From Actinoplanes palleronii (GTDB lineage: Bacteria; Actinomycetota; Actinomycetes; Mycobacteriales; Micromonosporaceae): 64,000 bases of DNA. The position numbers were made by a program, and so were the translations under genes. The notes beneath the pieces were generated by a model. It saw only the letters and a program-made list of their open reading frames with translations. It was not told the origin of the DNA and made no database searches. Position 1 is the first letter of the stretch; every line of letters begins with the position of its first letter. The stretch lies in NCBI RefSeq assembly GCF_016862315.1, contig NZ_BOMS01000134.1, positions 21,856 to 85,855 on the forward strand, given 5' to 3'. Positions 51,744 through 60,508 of the stretch are shown here, in pieces.

Positions 51744-54194
51744 TCAGCGAATGCGGTACCTGATGACGTCGGTGCGCATCATGTCGCCGGACACCTTTAC
51801 CGCCTTGATGGTGTGCTGCTTGTTCTTCAAGCCTGACACGCTGAAGGCGAGCTGCTGCGTGGCGCGCACTGCACTGTGCGTGTCGACGCGGCGCGCCAAG
51901 GTGCCGTCGATGTAGATGTCGACCAGGCCCTGGTCGGGACCTGTCGCGGTGATCCAGTCGACGCCGGTGCCTACGAAGGCGTACGAAATCGCATTGCCGT
52001 TGATTTTTGTGGCGTGCACGTCGTCCAGATGATCGCCGCGGAAGGTGAAGTCGAGCTGCGCGGCGCCGAGCGGGAGACCGGCGAGGAAGGCCGCACGCAG
52101 CGTGACCGTCGAGCCGGACAGGGTGAAGTCGGTGCCCGGCTTGAGGGCGGTGTCGGCGAGCGCGACGCCGGTGAACTCGCTGCCGTCGCGCAGCAGCTTG
52201 ACCGGTACGTCTGCGGGCGCCTTGCGGTCGAACGTCGCCGCCGGCGGGTCGAGCAGGCTCGGCTGCAGCACGTCGATCCGGTCGACGAGCAGGTACGAAC
52301 CGGACTTCTTGACGCCCATCAGCACGTGGCTGCCGTTCGGCAGGTCGTTGACGGTGAACACGGTCTGCTGGGCCAGGCGCGGCTGGCCCTGCTCGCGGGC
52401 GGCGCTGACGGTCTTGACGAACTGGCCGTCGAGGTAGATGTCGACGTCACCCTGCGACGTGTCCAGCTCGGTGACGTAGGAGACGCCGGTGCCCTGGAAC
52501 GTGTACTGGAACGAGTCACCGTCACGTTCGGTGTAGTGCACGTTGTCCTGGTAGTCGCCGAGCCCGCGGCCGGTGCTCTGCGACCACGTCCCGGCGTAGG
52601 CGATGCCCTGGTCGGTGTCGTCGTGGGTGACGGTGCGGACCGGGCCGCTGGTGGACGGCGGCGCGGTGGTGCCGGTGTCGGTCAGGGTCAGGTTCAGCGG
52701 CTGGGTGGTGGCGGCGACCTCGGTGCCGCCGTTGCGGGTCCATTCACCCTGGTAGTTCACGCGCAGCGCGTCGTCGTTGACCGCGATCGCGGCACCCGGC
52801 TGCGGCGTGACCTTGAGCAGGCGTACGCCGTGGATCGGGACGGTCGCCGCGGTGAACTTGGCCGGGAACCGCCCCAGGTCCTTGCGGGCCCACAGATCAC
52901 GGACGGTGGCCGCGCCGGTCAGGCCGATGTCCGACCAGTTCACGGTGATGTCCTTGTCGGTGCGACCGAGATTGAACAGTGCGACGGTGTAGCTGCCGTC
53001 GGCGTTGAGCGCGTACCAGACCTGCTGCTGCGCGGTCGCGGAGACGGGGCGCGCCGGGGTGCCGGCCTGGTCGACGGCGATCACCTCGGGGTTGGTGAGC
53101 AGGCTCAGTCCGTACGCATCAAGGTTTGTCAGATCGTTGCCGAGGTAGAGGGGAGCGGCGGAGACCGCCCACAGGGTCATCGCGGTGCGCCGTTCGTCCT
53201 GGGTCAGGCCGTCCATGGCGCCGTTGCCGATGTTGAGCGAGTCCAGGTCGTTCCATCCGCCGTTGCCGGCGTGGCGCCACCAGGTCGCGACGTCCGGGAA
53301 GAGCCGGGCGATGTTCTGCCACTGGGTGAGCGCCTCGTTGGCGCAGTAGCACTCGACGTCCCAGTCGACGCGCCAGCCGTTCGCCTTGCTGCGCCAGTAG
53401 TCGGCGTAGGTGGGGTCGAGCGCCCAGGACAGCTCGAACCAGATCTTGTGCTTCTTGAGCGCCGACGACCAGGCGGCCACGTCGTCGCGGGCGTCGAGGG
53501 AGAGGTCGCTGATCCCGGAGCCCGGCGTGACGCTGTCGAACTTGACGAAGTTGACGCCCCACTGCGCGAACTTGTCGACGATCGAGTCGATGTACTTCTG
53601 CGAGCAGGGGTTCGCGAAGTCGATCCGGTAGCCGATCTTCCAGTAGTCGGCCTGCTGCACTGGCTGCTTGACGATGTCGTGCGTGGTGCAGCCGGGTGCG
53701 CCGGCGATCGGCAGGCTCGCCTCGTAGACGGCGGGGGAGATGCCCGGGATCATGTAGAGCCCGAACTTCTGACCGTTTTTGTGCACGTGGTCGATGACCT
53801 TCTGCAGGCCGTTCGGGTAGAGGGTGGCGCTGGGTGTGGGCCGGCCGTTGGCGTCGACCCCGTCGTTCCAGCCGGCATCGACGTTGATGTAGTTGTAGCC
53901 GTACTTCTGCAGTTTGGCGTGCATCGCGTCGGACTGCTTGATCAGCTGGTCGCCGGTGATCCACTTACCGTTGCCGGAGTAGACCTGCATGCTGTAGCTG
54001 CTCCAGCCCATGTAGGGCCTTACCGCCCAGGGGTCGGGCGTGGACGCTGCCGGCGTGTCGCCGGAGGTGGCCAGCGGCGCCGGGACCGGCGGCGGACTCG
54101 GCTTCGGCGATGGAGCCGCCTGTGCCGGATGGCTTCCCAGCAGCATGAGCATCGTGGCGCCCAGGGCGCCGATGGAACGTATCGGTGACCGCAC
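51744..54194 (-). CDS. secreted GH27 glycosidase (alpha-galactosidase / beta-L-arabinopyranosidase type)
   Basis: 816-aa exported enzyme. Signal peptide at residues 1-27 (ending SHPAQAAPS), GH27 barrel from about 55 (YMGWSSYSMQV, NYINVDAGWND) with nucleophile Asp 220 in FVKFDSV and a probable acid/base in WRVDWDVE (about 275-281), then a C-terminal beta domain. The last 290 residues hold two similar carbohydrate-binding-like units (GDVDIYLDGQFVKTV and GLVDIYIDGTLARRV) around an X2-like module (FTGVALADTALKPGTDFTLS). It releases terminal alpha-galactose or beta-L-arabinopyranose. The GTG at 54194 follows AGGAGG. Probably co-regulated with the ROK gene and ABC importer. Confidence 0.88.
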   Translation of the reverse strand: MRSPIRSIGALGATMLMLLGSHPAQAAPSPKPSPPPVPAPLATSGDTPAASTPDPWAVRPYMGWSSYSMQVYSGNGKWITGDQLIKQSDAMHAKLQKYGYNYINVDAGWNDGVDANGRPTPSATLYPNGLQKVIDHVHKNGQKFGLYMIPGISPAVYEASLPIAGAPGCTTHDIVKQPVQQADYWKIGYRIDFANPCSQKYIDSIVDKFAQWGVNFVKFDSVTPGSGISDLSLDARDDVAAWSSALKKHKIWFELSWALDPTYADYWRSKANGWRVDWDVECYCANEALTQWQNIARLFPDVATWWRHAGNGGWNDLDSLNIGNGAMDGLTQDERRTAMTLWAVSAAPLYLGNDLTNLDAYGLSLLTNPEVIAVDQAGTPARPVSATAQQQVWYALNADGSYTVALFNLGRTDKDITVNWSDIGLTGAATVRDLWARKDLGRFPAKFTAATVPIHGVRLLKVTPQPGAAIAVNDDALRVNYQGEWTRNGGTEVAATTQPLNLTLTDTGTTAPPSTSGPVRTVTHDDTDQGIAYAGTWSQSTGRGLGDYQDNVHYTERDGDSFQYTFQGTGVSYVTELDTSQGDVDIYLDGQFVKTVSAAREQGQPRLAQQTVFTVNDLPNGSHVLMGVKKSGSYLLVDRIDVLQPSLLDPPAATFDRKAPADVPVKLLRDGSEFTGVALADTALKPGTDFTLSGSTVTLRAAFLAGLPLGAAQLDFTFRGDHLDDVHATKINGNAISYAFVGTGVDWITATGPDQGLVDIYIDGTLARRVDTHSAVRATQQLAFSVSGLKNKQHTIKAVKVSGDMMRTDVIRYRIR

Positions 54195-54231
54195 GGTCGA
54201 ACCTCCTGGTGAACGAGAGCGGGGAGAGTTG

Positions 54232-55386
54232 TCAGGACGTGACAAAGGTCTGGATGCTCACCGTCGCCGCGCCGCGCGCCCACTGCTCGAAGGGCAGCGG
54301 CCGGATGGTCAGCGGGCACGTGGCGGCGGCGCCGAACGCCTGGCGTTCGAAACCGGTGCGGATGTGCTCGTCGAACAGGTCGTAGGCGGCCAGGCCCTCG
54401 CCGGAGACGACGATCCGGGCCGGTCCGACCAGGTTCGCGACGGCCGCGAGACCGCAGCCGATGGCCAGGCCCGCTTCGGCAAAAACTGCATTTATCCGTA
54501 CGTTCCCGGAGCGCGCGAGGGCCACCGCGTCGTCGAAGGTGAGATCCGGCCGCCCGGAACGCTCCCGGGCGCGCCCGACGATCGCGTCGGTGCCGGCGAT
54601 CGCCTCGACACAGCCGCGCCCGCCGCAGTGGCACGGCGGCCCGTTGACGTCGACGCCGAGATGCCCGATCTCGCCGGCCACCCCGTGCGCGCCGGAGACC
54701 AGCTTGCCGTCCACGACCAGCCCGCACCCGATCCCGGTGCCGACGGTGACCAGGGCGAACGACTCCGCCCCGGCGCCATCGCCGAACCAGTGCTCGGCGA
54801 TGGTCAGGGCTTTCACGTCGTTCTCGACCGTGACGGCCAGTCCGGTGAGCTGCTCGGCGCGCTGTTGCAGCGCGACGTCGTGCCAGCGCAGGAACGGTGA
54901 GTAGCGGACCAGGCCGGTGGGGCGGTGCACGTCGCCGGAGACGGCCAGGCCGAGCCGGCGGGTCCGGGCGCGCAGGTTGCCGGGGCCGTCGAGCAACTCG
55001 TCGACGAGCGCGCCCAGCTCGGTGAGGACGTGCTCGACGTCCGTGCCGGTCAGCGGCCGGCGGGCGGCGGCCCGGACCCGCGCGCCGAGATCGCAGACCA
55101 CGCCGATCAGCTCGTCGGCCGTGATCTTCACGCCGAGGAAGAACTCCCGGTCCGGCCGGATGGCCAGCGGGCTGGCCGGTCGCCCGGCGCCGGGCCCGGA
55201 GCGTTCGGTGGCGGCCAGTTCCCGCAGGTAGCCCCGCTTGATCAGGGGTTGGGCCGCCCGGGTGATGGCGGCTTGCGACAGCCCGAGCCGGCGGGCCAGC
55301 GCGACCCGGCTCAGTGGACCTCCGGTCAGCACGGCCGCCAGCACGGCGGTCATCGCCGGTGCGGTGGTTTCGGGCTCGGCGAACAT
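54232..55386 (-). CDS. ROK family transcriptional regulator
   Basis: 384-aa ROK repressor: N-terminal MarR-like winged helix (LSRVALARRLGLSQAAITRA), then the sugar-kinase fold with VTVGTGIGCGLVVDG and the zinc/ROK motif CHCGGRGCVEA. The ATG at 55386 opens the DNA-binding domain. Such proteins bind a sugar and release their operators. It lies upstream of the GH27 gene on the same strand (37 bases apart) and divergent from the ABC permease genes. Confidence 0.9.
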   Translation of the reverse strand: MFAEPETTAPAMTAVLAAVLTGGPLSRVALARRLGLSQAAITRAAQPLIKRGYLRELAATERSGPGAGRPASPLAIRPDREFFLGVKITADELIGVVCDLGARVRAAARRPLTGTDVEHVLTELGALVDELLDGPGNLRARTRRLGLAVSGDVHRPTGLVRYSPFLRWHDVALQQRAEQLTGLAVTVENDVKALTIAEHWFGDGAGAESFALVTVGTGIGCGLVVDGKLVSGAHGVAGEIGHLGVDVNGPPCHCGGRGCVEAIAGTDAIVGRARERSGRPDLTFDDAVALARSGNVRINAVFAEAGLAIGCGLAAVANLVGPARIVVSGEGLAAYDLFDEHIRTGFERQAFGAAATCPLTIRPLPFEQWARGAATVSIQTFVTS

Positions 55387-55418
55387 GGCCGAACGGTAGG
55401 ACAGCGCTTCGGCGAAAA

Positions 55419-55454
55419 TCAATACTTGACGAAGGAAATTATTGAGCCTAGGTT
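55419..55454 (+). promoter_or_regulatory. promoter for leaderless ABC operon with overlapping inverted repeat
   Basis: -35 TTGACG (55426-55431), 17-base spacer, -10 TAGGTT (55449-55454). The permease ATG at 55461 is where transcription should begin. TCAATA (55419-55424) and TATTGA (55440-55445) form an imperfect palindrome across the -35, a likely ROK operator. Confidence 0.6.
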
Positions 55455-55460
55455 TCGGCC

Positions 55461-56435
55461 ATGTTTCCCGAGATCGGCGGCCGGTCGGCGGCGCCGTCAC
55501 CGTCAGCGGCGCCGCGGCGCAGTCGCTGGTCCCAGGCGCAGCAGGCCTGGCGGACGCACTGGCAGCTGTACCTGCTGGTCAGCGTGCCGATGGCCTACTT
55601 CGTCATCTTCAAGTACATCCCGATGGCCTTCAACGTCATCGCGTTCAAGGAATACAGCCCGGTCCTCGGCCCGTGGGGCAGCGAGTGGGTGGGCCTGCGC
55701 AACTTCGAGCTGCTGTTCACCAACCCGGTCTTCGGCTCCCTGCTGAAGAACACCTTCATCCTGGCCTTCTACCTGGTGCTGGCGAGTTTCCCGATCCCGA
55801 TCCTGCTGGCGCTCGCGCTCAACGAGATCCGCACCGGGTGGTTCAAGCGCACCGTGCAGATGGTCACCTACGCGCCGTACTTCATCTCCACCGTGGTGGT
55901 CGTCTCGATGACCATCCTGGTGCTGTCCCCGCAGGTCGGCCTGGTCAGCAAGGGACTCGGGCTGGTCGGCGTCGAGCCGATGAACCTGCTCGCCGAGCCG
56001 GACTTCTTCCGCCACATCTACGTCTGGACCGACGTCTGGCAGACGGCCGGCTACTCGGCCGTCATCTACCTGGCCGCGCTGGCCGGCATCGATCCCGCGC
56101 TGCACGAGGCCGCCAAGATCGACGGGGCCGGCCGGCTGCAGCGGATCTGGAACGTCGACCTGCCCGGCATCATGCCGACCGCGGTGATCATGTTGATCCT
56201 CGGCGTCGGGAACATGATGGCGATCGGGTTCGAGAAGGCCTATCTGCTGCAGAACAATCTCAACCTCGCCCAATCGGAAATCATCCCGACGTACGTCTAC
56301 AAGACCGGCCTGATCAACGCGGACTTCAGCATGGCCACCGCGGTGGGGCTGTTCAACTCAGTGGTCAATCTCTGCCTGTTGCTGGCGGTCAACTTCGTCG
56401 CCAAACGGGTCACCGGGAACGGATTGTGGCGATGA
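55461..56435 (+). CDS. sugar ABC transporter permease (LplB-like)
   Basis: 324-aa membrane permease with six helices and the EAA loop (DPALHEAAKIDGAGRLQRIW). The N-terminus HWQLYLLVSVPMAYFVIFKY and the FNVIAFKEYSPVLG segment are typical of LplB-type permeases of oligosaccharide importers. No ribosome binding site; apparently leaderless from the promoter just upstream. Partner of the next two genes; the ATPase must be a shared one encoded elsewhere. Confidence 0.9.
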   Translation: MFPEIGGRSAAPSPSAAPRRSRWSQAQQAWRTHWQLYLLVSVPMAYFVIFKYIPMAFNVIAFKEYSPVLGPWGSEWVGLRNFELLFTNPVFGSLLKNTFILAFYLVLASFPIPILLALALNEIRTGWFKRTVQMVTYAPYFISTVVVVSMTILVLSPQVGLVSKGLGLVGVEPMNLLAEPDFFRHIYVWTDVWQTAGYSAVIYLAALAGIDPALHEAAKIDGAGRLQRIWNVDLPGIMPTAVIMLILGVGNMMAIGFEKAYLLQNNLNLAQSEIIPTYVYKTGLINADFSMATAVGLFNSVVNLCLLLAVNFVAKRVTGNGLWR

Positions 56436-57325
56436 GCACGACGAAGATCCGCGAGCCGTTCCGCGACCGTTTCTCCCTGATCGTCATCAAGGTCATGCTC
56501 GCCGTGGTGCTGGGCCTGGTCCTGCTGCCACTGGTCTACATCGTGGCCAGCTCGTTCAGCAGCCCGGCCGCGGTCAACGCCGGCCGGGTGAGCTTCTGGC
56601 CGGTCGAGTTCTCGCTCGAGGCGTACCGCTCGGCGCTGAGCAACTCCGAGGTCCTGAGCGGGTACTACAACTCGCTGATCTACGCGGTGGCCGGCACGGC
56701 GATCAGCGTGACGCTGACCGTGGCCATCGCCTATCCGCTGTCGCGCACCACGTTCTACGGGCGCAACGTGGTGATGACGCTGCTCATCTTCACCATGCTG
56801 TTCTCCGGCGGCCTGATCCCGACCTACATGGTGGTCCACGACCTCGGCATGCTGAACACCCGCTGGGCGCTGCTGATCCCCGGTGCGATCGGGGTCTGGC
56901 AGGTCATCATCGCCCGCACGTTCTTCGCCAACTCGATCCCGGACGAGCTCTACGAGGCGGCCGCGCTGGACGGGGCGAGCGACCTGCGGGTGCTGCGCTC
57001 GGTGGTGCTGCCGCTGTCGAAACCGCTGCTGGCCGTGCTCGCGCTGATGTACACGATCTACCAGTGGAACACCTATTTCGACGCGCTGGTGTATCTCAAG
57101 GACCCCGATCTTTTCCCGCTGCAGATCGTGCTGCGCAACATCCTCATTCTCAACACTCCTCGTACCGGCGCCATCGACCTCGCGGAGTCGATGCGCCAGC
57201 AGCAGCTGGCAAACGTGCTGCGGTACGCGCTCATCGTCATCTCGAGCCTGCCGGTACTGATCATTTACCCCTTCGTGGCGCGCCATTTCACCAAGGGCGT
57301 GATGGTCGGCGCGGTCAAGGGCTAA
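56432..57325 (+). CDS. sugar ABC transporter permease (YtcP/AraQ-like)
   Basis: 297-aa permease with six helices. EAA loop IPDELYEAAALDGASDLRVL and a C-terminal FVARHFTKGVMVGAVKG typical of the YtcP/LplC group. The ATG overlaps the stop of the first permease (ATGA). It forms the second half of the membrane channel. Confidence 0.92.
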   Translation: MSTTKIREPFRDRFSLIVIKVMLAVVLGLVLLPLVYIVASSFSSPAAVNAGRVSFWPVEFSLEAYRSALSNSEVLSGYYNSLIYAVAGTAISVTLTVAIAYPLSRTTFYGRNVVMTLLIFTMLFSGGLIPTYMVVHDLGMLNTRWALLIPGAIGVWQVIIARTFFANSIPDELYEAAALDGASDLRVLRSVVLPLSKPLLAVLALMYTIYQWNTYFDALVYLKDPDLFPLQIVLRNILILNTPRTGAIDLAESMRQQQLANVLRYALIVISSLPVLIIYPFVARHFTKGVMVGAVKG

Positions 57326-57350
57326 TCGCATTTTCACGATTGGAGCAGAT

Positions 57351-59018
57351 ATGGCAACCCGTTCCCTGAGACGAGCAGTCACCGCCATGACCGTCGCCAC
57401 GACCCTGGTCGCGGCCGGTTGCAGCTCGGCCGACAAGGACAGCGCCCCCGCGGCGAAGATGGACGGCGACAAGGTCGTCATCACGGCGCTGGCCCCGGCC
57501 GACCCGGACAAGAAGCTCGACACCAACGCGATCACCACGATGCTCAGCGACAAGTTCAAGATCAAGTTCCAGTTCGACACCACCACGATGGACGGCGGGC
57601 CGGCCAAGGAGAAGCGCCAGATCGCCATCTCCAGCGGCGACTATCCGGACATGTTCCTGCTGATCCCGTACGTCGACGCGTTCACCAAGACCGAGGTGCA
57701 GAAGCTCGGCCAGCAGGGTGTCGCCGTACCGTTGGAAGATCTGATCAAGGAGAACGCGCCGAACCTGCAGAAGGCGCTGGACGCCAACCCCGTACTCAAA
57801 GGAATGTCGACGGCGCCGGACGGGCACATCTACGCCCTGCCGCAGTGGTCCGACTGCTACCACTGCACCTACTGGAACAAGCTCTGGATCAACTCCTCCT
57901 GGTTGAAGAAGCTCAACCTGGAGATGCCGAAGACCACCGAGGAGCTGCGGACCGTCCTGCAGGCCTTCAAGACCAAGGACCCGAACGGCAACGGCAAGGC
58001 CGACGAGATCCCGCTGACCACCGACACGCAGGACAGCACGTTGATCGGGTACCTGATGGGTGCGTTCGCCTACGCGCCGTTCGGGGCCAGCAACGGCATC
58101 CCGTCGCTGCTGCAGCTCAACGGCGACACCGTGGAGACACCGGTCGACAAGGCGGAGTGGCGCGAGGGCCTCAAGTACATCAACTCGCTCTACAAGGAGG
58201 GCCTGATCGACCAGGCCTCCTTCACCCAGAACGCCGAGGCGCTGCAGGCCACCGGCAACAACCCGGCCGCGGTCCGGGTCGGCTCCTCGCCGGTGCTCTA
58301 CCCCGGCATCTTCGTCCAGCTCGGCTCCAAGGACGGGCGCGACAAGCAGTACGACGCCGCGCCGCCGCTGACCGGGCCGGCCGGCAAGAGCTACACCGCG
58401 TACAACAACCCGACCTCGACCGGCTACACCTTCATGCTGACCAACAAGTCCAGCAAAGAGGCCCGGATCGCGGCGATCAAGATGCTCGACTACATCTACA
58501 CCGACGAGGGCCAGCTGGTCGTCAACGCCGGGCCGGAGGGTGTCGGCTGGGTCAAGCCCAGCGCCACCGACATCGCGCTCGACGAGGGTGTGAAGCCGAC
58601 CTGGAAGTCGCTGCCGTCGGCGGACGTGCCGAAGAACGTCACCTGGGACTCGCTGGGGCAGTACAACATGACGCTCGCGCTGCGGAACGCGCAGGCCGTA
58701 CCGAAGGACATCTACGACGAGACCGGCCTCGAGCGGCGCCTGTTCGAGGCGTCGAAGATCTACGAGCCGCACGTGGACAAGGCCAAGGTCTACCCGGAGG
58801 CGCAGGTCTGGGCCGACCCGAGCACGGTCTCGGAGCTGAGCACCCTGAAGACGAACCTGGACAGCTACGTCAGCCAGGGCGAGCTGGGCTTCATCACCGG
58901 CACGAAGAACATCGACACCGAATGGGACACCTGGGTCGGCGGCCTGGACGGGGTCGGGATGAAGCGGTACCTGGAGCTCAACCAGCAGGCGTACGACAAG
59001 TACAAGTCCGGTAAGTGA
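57351..59018 (+). CDS. sugar ABC transporter substrate-binding lipoprotein (LplA-like)
   Basis: 555-aa solute-binding lipoprotein: signal with lipobox ending VAAGC (Cys 24), then a large bilobed domain (ISSGDYPDMFLLIPYVDAF, DGHIYALPQWSDCYHCTYWN, a calcium-site-like DPNGNGKADEIP). Size and motifs match LplA/YtcQ-type binding proteins. Anchored outside the membrane. The start follows GATTGGAGCAG. With the two permeases it imports an oligosaccharide, plausibly an alpha-galactoside or arabinopyranoside released by or delivered to the GH27 enzyme. Confidence 0.9.
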   Translation: MATRSLRRAVTAMTVATTLVAAGCSSADKDSAPAAKMDGDKVVITALAPADPDKKLDTNAITTMLSDKFKIKFQFDTTTMDGGPAKEKRQIAISSGDYPDMFLLIPYVDAFTKTEVQKLGQQGVAVPLEDLIKENAPNLQKALDANPVLKGMSTAPDGHIYALPQWSDCYHCTYWNKLWINSSWLKKLNLEMPKTTEELRTVLQAFKTKDPNGNGKADEIPLTTDTQDSTLIGYLMGAFAYAPFGASNGIPSLLQLNGDTVETPVDKAEWREGLKYINSLYKEGLIDQASFTQNAEALQATGNNPAAVRVGSSPVLYPGIFVQLGSKDGRDKQYDAAPPLTGPAGKSYTAYNNPTSTGYTFMLTNKSSKEARIAAIKMLDYIYTDEGQLVVNAGPEGVGWVKPSATDIALDEGVKPTWKSLPSADVPKNVTWDSLGQYNMTLALRNAQAVPKDIYDETGLERRLFEASKIYEPHVDKAKVYPEAQVWADPSTVSELSTLKTNLDSYVSQGELGFITGTKNIDTEWDTWVGGLDGVGMKRYLELNQQAYDKYKSGK

Positions 59019-59024
59019 GGCGGG

Positions 59025-59056
59025 CGCCCAGCCGGTCAGCGACGACCGGCTGGGCG
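59025..59056. terminator. bidirectional terminator hairpin
   Basis: Perfect 13-base arms (CGCCCAGCCGGTC / GACCGGCTGGGCG) with a six-base loop, filling the 40 bases between the convergent stops of the ABC binding protein and the SNase-like gene. Confidence 0.85.
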
Positions 59057-59058
59057 TC

Positions 59059-59973
59059 TCAGCGCACGCCGGGGGCCGGCGCGGGGTCGGGGTCGATGAC
59101 GAAGTCCTCGGGCCACACGGTCATCCGGACGGTGTCGCCGTGGCCCTCGATGATGTCGTGGAGGCGGGCGGCCTCGAGTGTGTCCAGCCGGAACACCCGG
59201 TCATCGCGGTTGACCGGGTCGTCGCGCAGCCACGCGTCGAAGTCGTCGAAGCCGGTGTGGCCGGCGGCGAGGTAGGGCACGATCCGGCGGAAGAGCTTGG
59301 GCCAGATGACCAGCTGTTGCAGGGTGTCCAGGCCGGTGACGGTGGCCGCCCCGTCGCGGTCGGCGGTGGCTCGCGGCCAGAGCCCCGACTCCTTGGCGCG
59401 GGCCGTGATCGACTGCTGGGCGAGGTGGGTGCGCAGCGTGGCCGGCAAGGTGGTGTAGAAGGCCGGGTAGGCGAGACCGATGCCGAGCAACTCGGCGTTG
59501 ACCGAGCGGTCGACCCCCGCCTCGTCGACGAAGATCCTGGATCCGTCCGGGTCGCTGTGCTCGCCGGCGTGCACGAACGCGATCATTCGACCGTTGGCGT
59601 CGATGCCGTTGGACAGCACGTGCCCGCGTACGGTGTCCTGGTCGGCTGATTCGATCTTGTTCGGCAGGTCGGGGAAGAATCTGACGCTGGTGAAGCCGAG
59701 CCGGTCCAGCAAGCGGTCCCGGGCCGCGTTCGCCCCGGCGAACTCCTGATGTGTCCCGCCGAAGTGCGTCTCCAGGGCGTCGACCGCCTCCAGCCGCACC
59801 GAGATGCCCCGGCGGTTGATGTCCGGTGGCGCGCCCGAGCGGCGCGGCAGCGTCTGGACCAGTGCCGGGGTGTCCGGAAGGAACTTGACGGTGTCGCCGT
59901 CCGGCTCCGGGCCCTGCCGGGGCAGGTCGGAATACCGGATGACGAACTTTCCCTGCAGCAACGTGTAAGTCAC
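59059..59973 (-). CDS. staphylococcal-nuclease-like protein
   Basis: 304-aa protein with an SNase/TNase-like layout: DGDTVKFLP (26-33), VRLEAVDALETHF (59-71; compare the family's RLxGIDAPE), ANAARDRLLDRLGF, VLSNGIDANGRMIAFVH and LLGIGLAYPAFY. The Pro-rich insert between the first strands and the long C-terminal extension are unusual, and there is no signal peptide, so it would be cytoplasmic. Whether all three catalytic residues remain is uncertain. The GTG at 59973 follows GGAGGAG. Confidence 0.6.
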   Translation of the reverse strand: MTYTLLQGKFVIRYSDLPRQGPEPDGDTVKFLPDTPALVQTLPRRSGAPPDINRRGISVRLEAVDALETHFGGTHQEFAGANAARDRLLDRLGFTSVRFFPDLPNKIESADQDTVRGHVLSNGIDANGRMIAFVHAGEHSDPDGSRIFVDEAGVDRSVNAELLGIGLAYPAFYTTLPATLRTHLAQQSITARAKESGLWPRATADRDGAATVTGLDTLQQLVIWPKLFRRIVPYLAAGHTGFDDFDAWLRDDPVNRDDRVFRLDTLEAARLHDIIEGHGDTVRMTVWPEDFVIDPDPAPAPGVR

Positions 59974-60072
59974 CGGTCTCCTCCCTCGCCGTACATGCCT
60001 GTCGTATCGGTGAGATTAGGCGTGGCCGGGCCGCGCGACCAGGCAACCGTCCCTGATCCGTCCCATCCGCCG

Positions 60073-60496
60073 ATGGTGGTCCCGGGCGTACTCGGGCAGG
60101 GTCGGTGTTCCGAGCCGACGGCAGCCGACGACACCGGACGACTGTCACGAAGGAACGCCATTCCGCTGGACGACGCCATCCGCAGGGCCGCGGCGCGTAC
60201 GGACAAGGCCGACAGCAAACAGCCCCGGTGACCAGGTCATCATCCCCGGCACCGGCATCGGAAGATACTTCGACAAAGTGGATCTGCGCGCCAACATGTA
60301 CGCCAACCCGACGGAGCTCCCGCCGTACCTCACTGGCGACACGCGTTTCTCGTCCCCCTCCGGTTCCGGGACATCTCGGCAGTTCGTGGCGTCCCCGACC
60401 GGCACGATCTACATGGCGAGCGGCAACTATGACGGCAGCTGGTACGAGAACCTGGAGGAGGTTCTGGCCGAAGAGATCGTCCGGCAGCGCCGGTAG
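60073..60496 (+). pseudogene. frameshifted ORF of unknown function
   Basis: The frame from ATG 60073 reads RRNAIPLDDAIRRAAARTDK then ADSKQP and hits a stop at once after a CCCC run at 60223-60226. Dropping one C continues smoothly as GDQVIIPGTGIGRYFDKVDL, then ANPTELPPYLTGD and SWYENLEEVLAEEIVRQRR to a stop at 60496. I infer a one-base insertion, or a sequencing error. If a shorter gene is real it would start at GTG 60278. Family not recognised. Confidence 0.5.
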
Positions 60497-60508
60497 CCGC
60501 GGGTTTTG

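Noticed and set aside
51876..54188. 770-aa plus-strand open frame opposite the GH27 gene
   Set aside because: Val/Arg/Gly-rich antisense translation with no motif; the minus frame encodes a signal peptide and GH27 domain.
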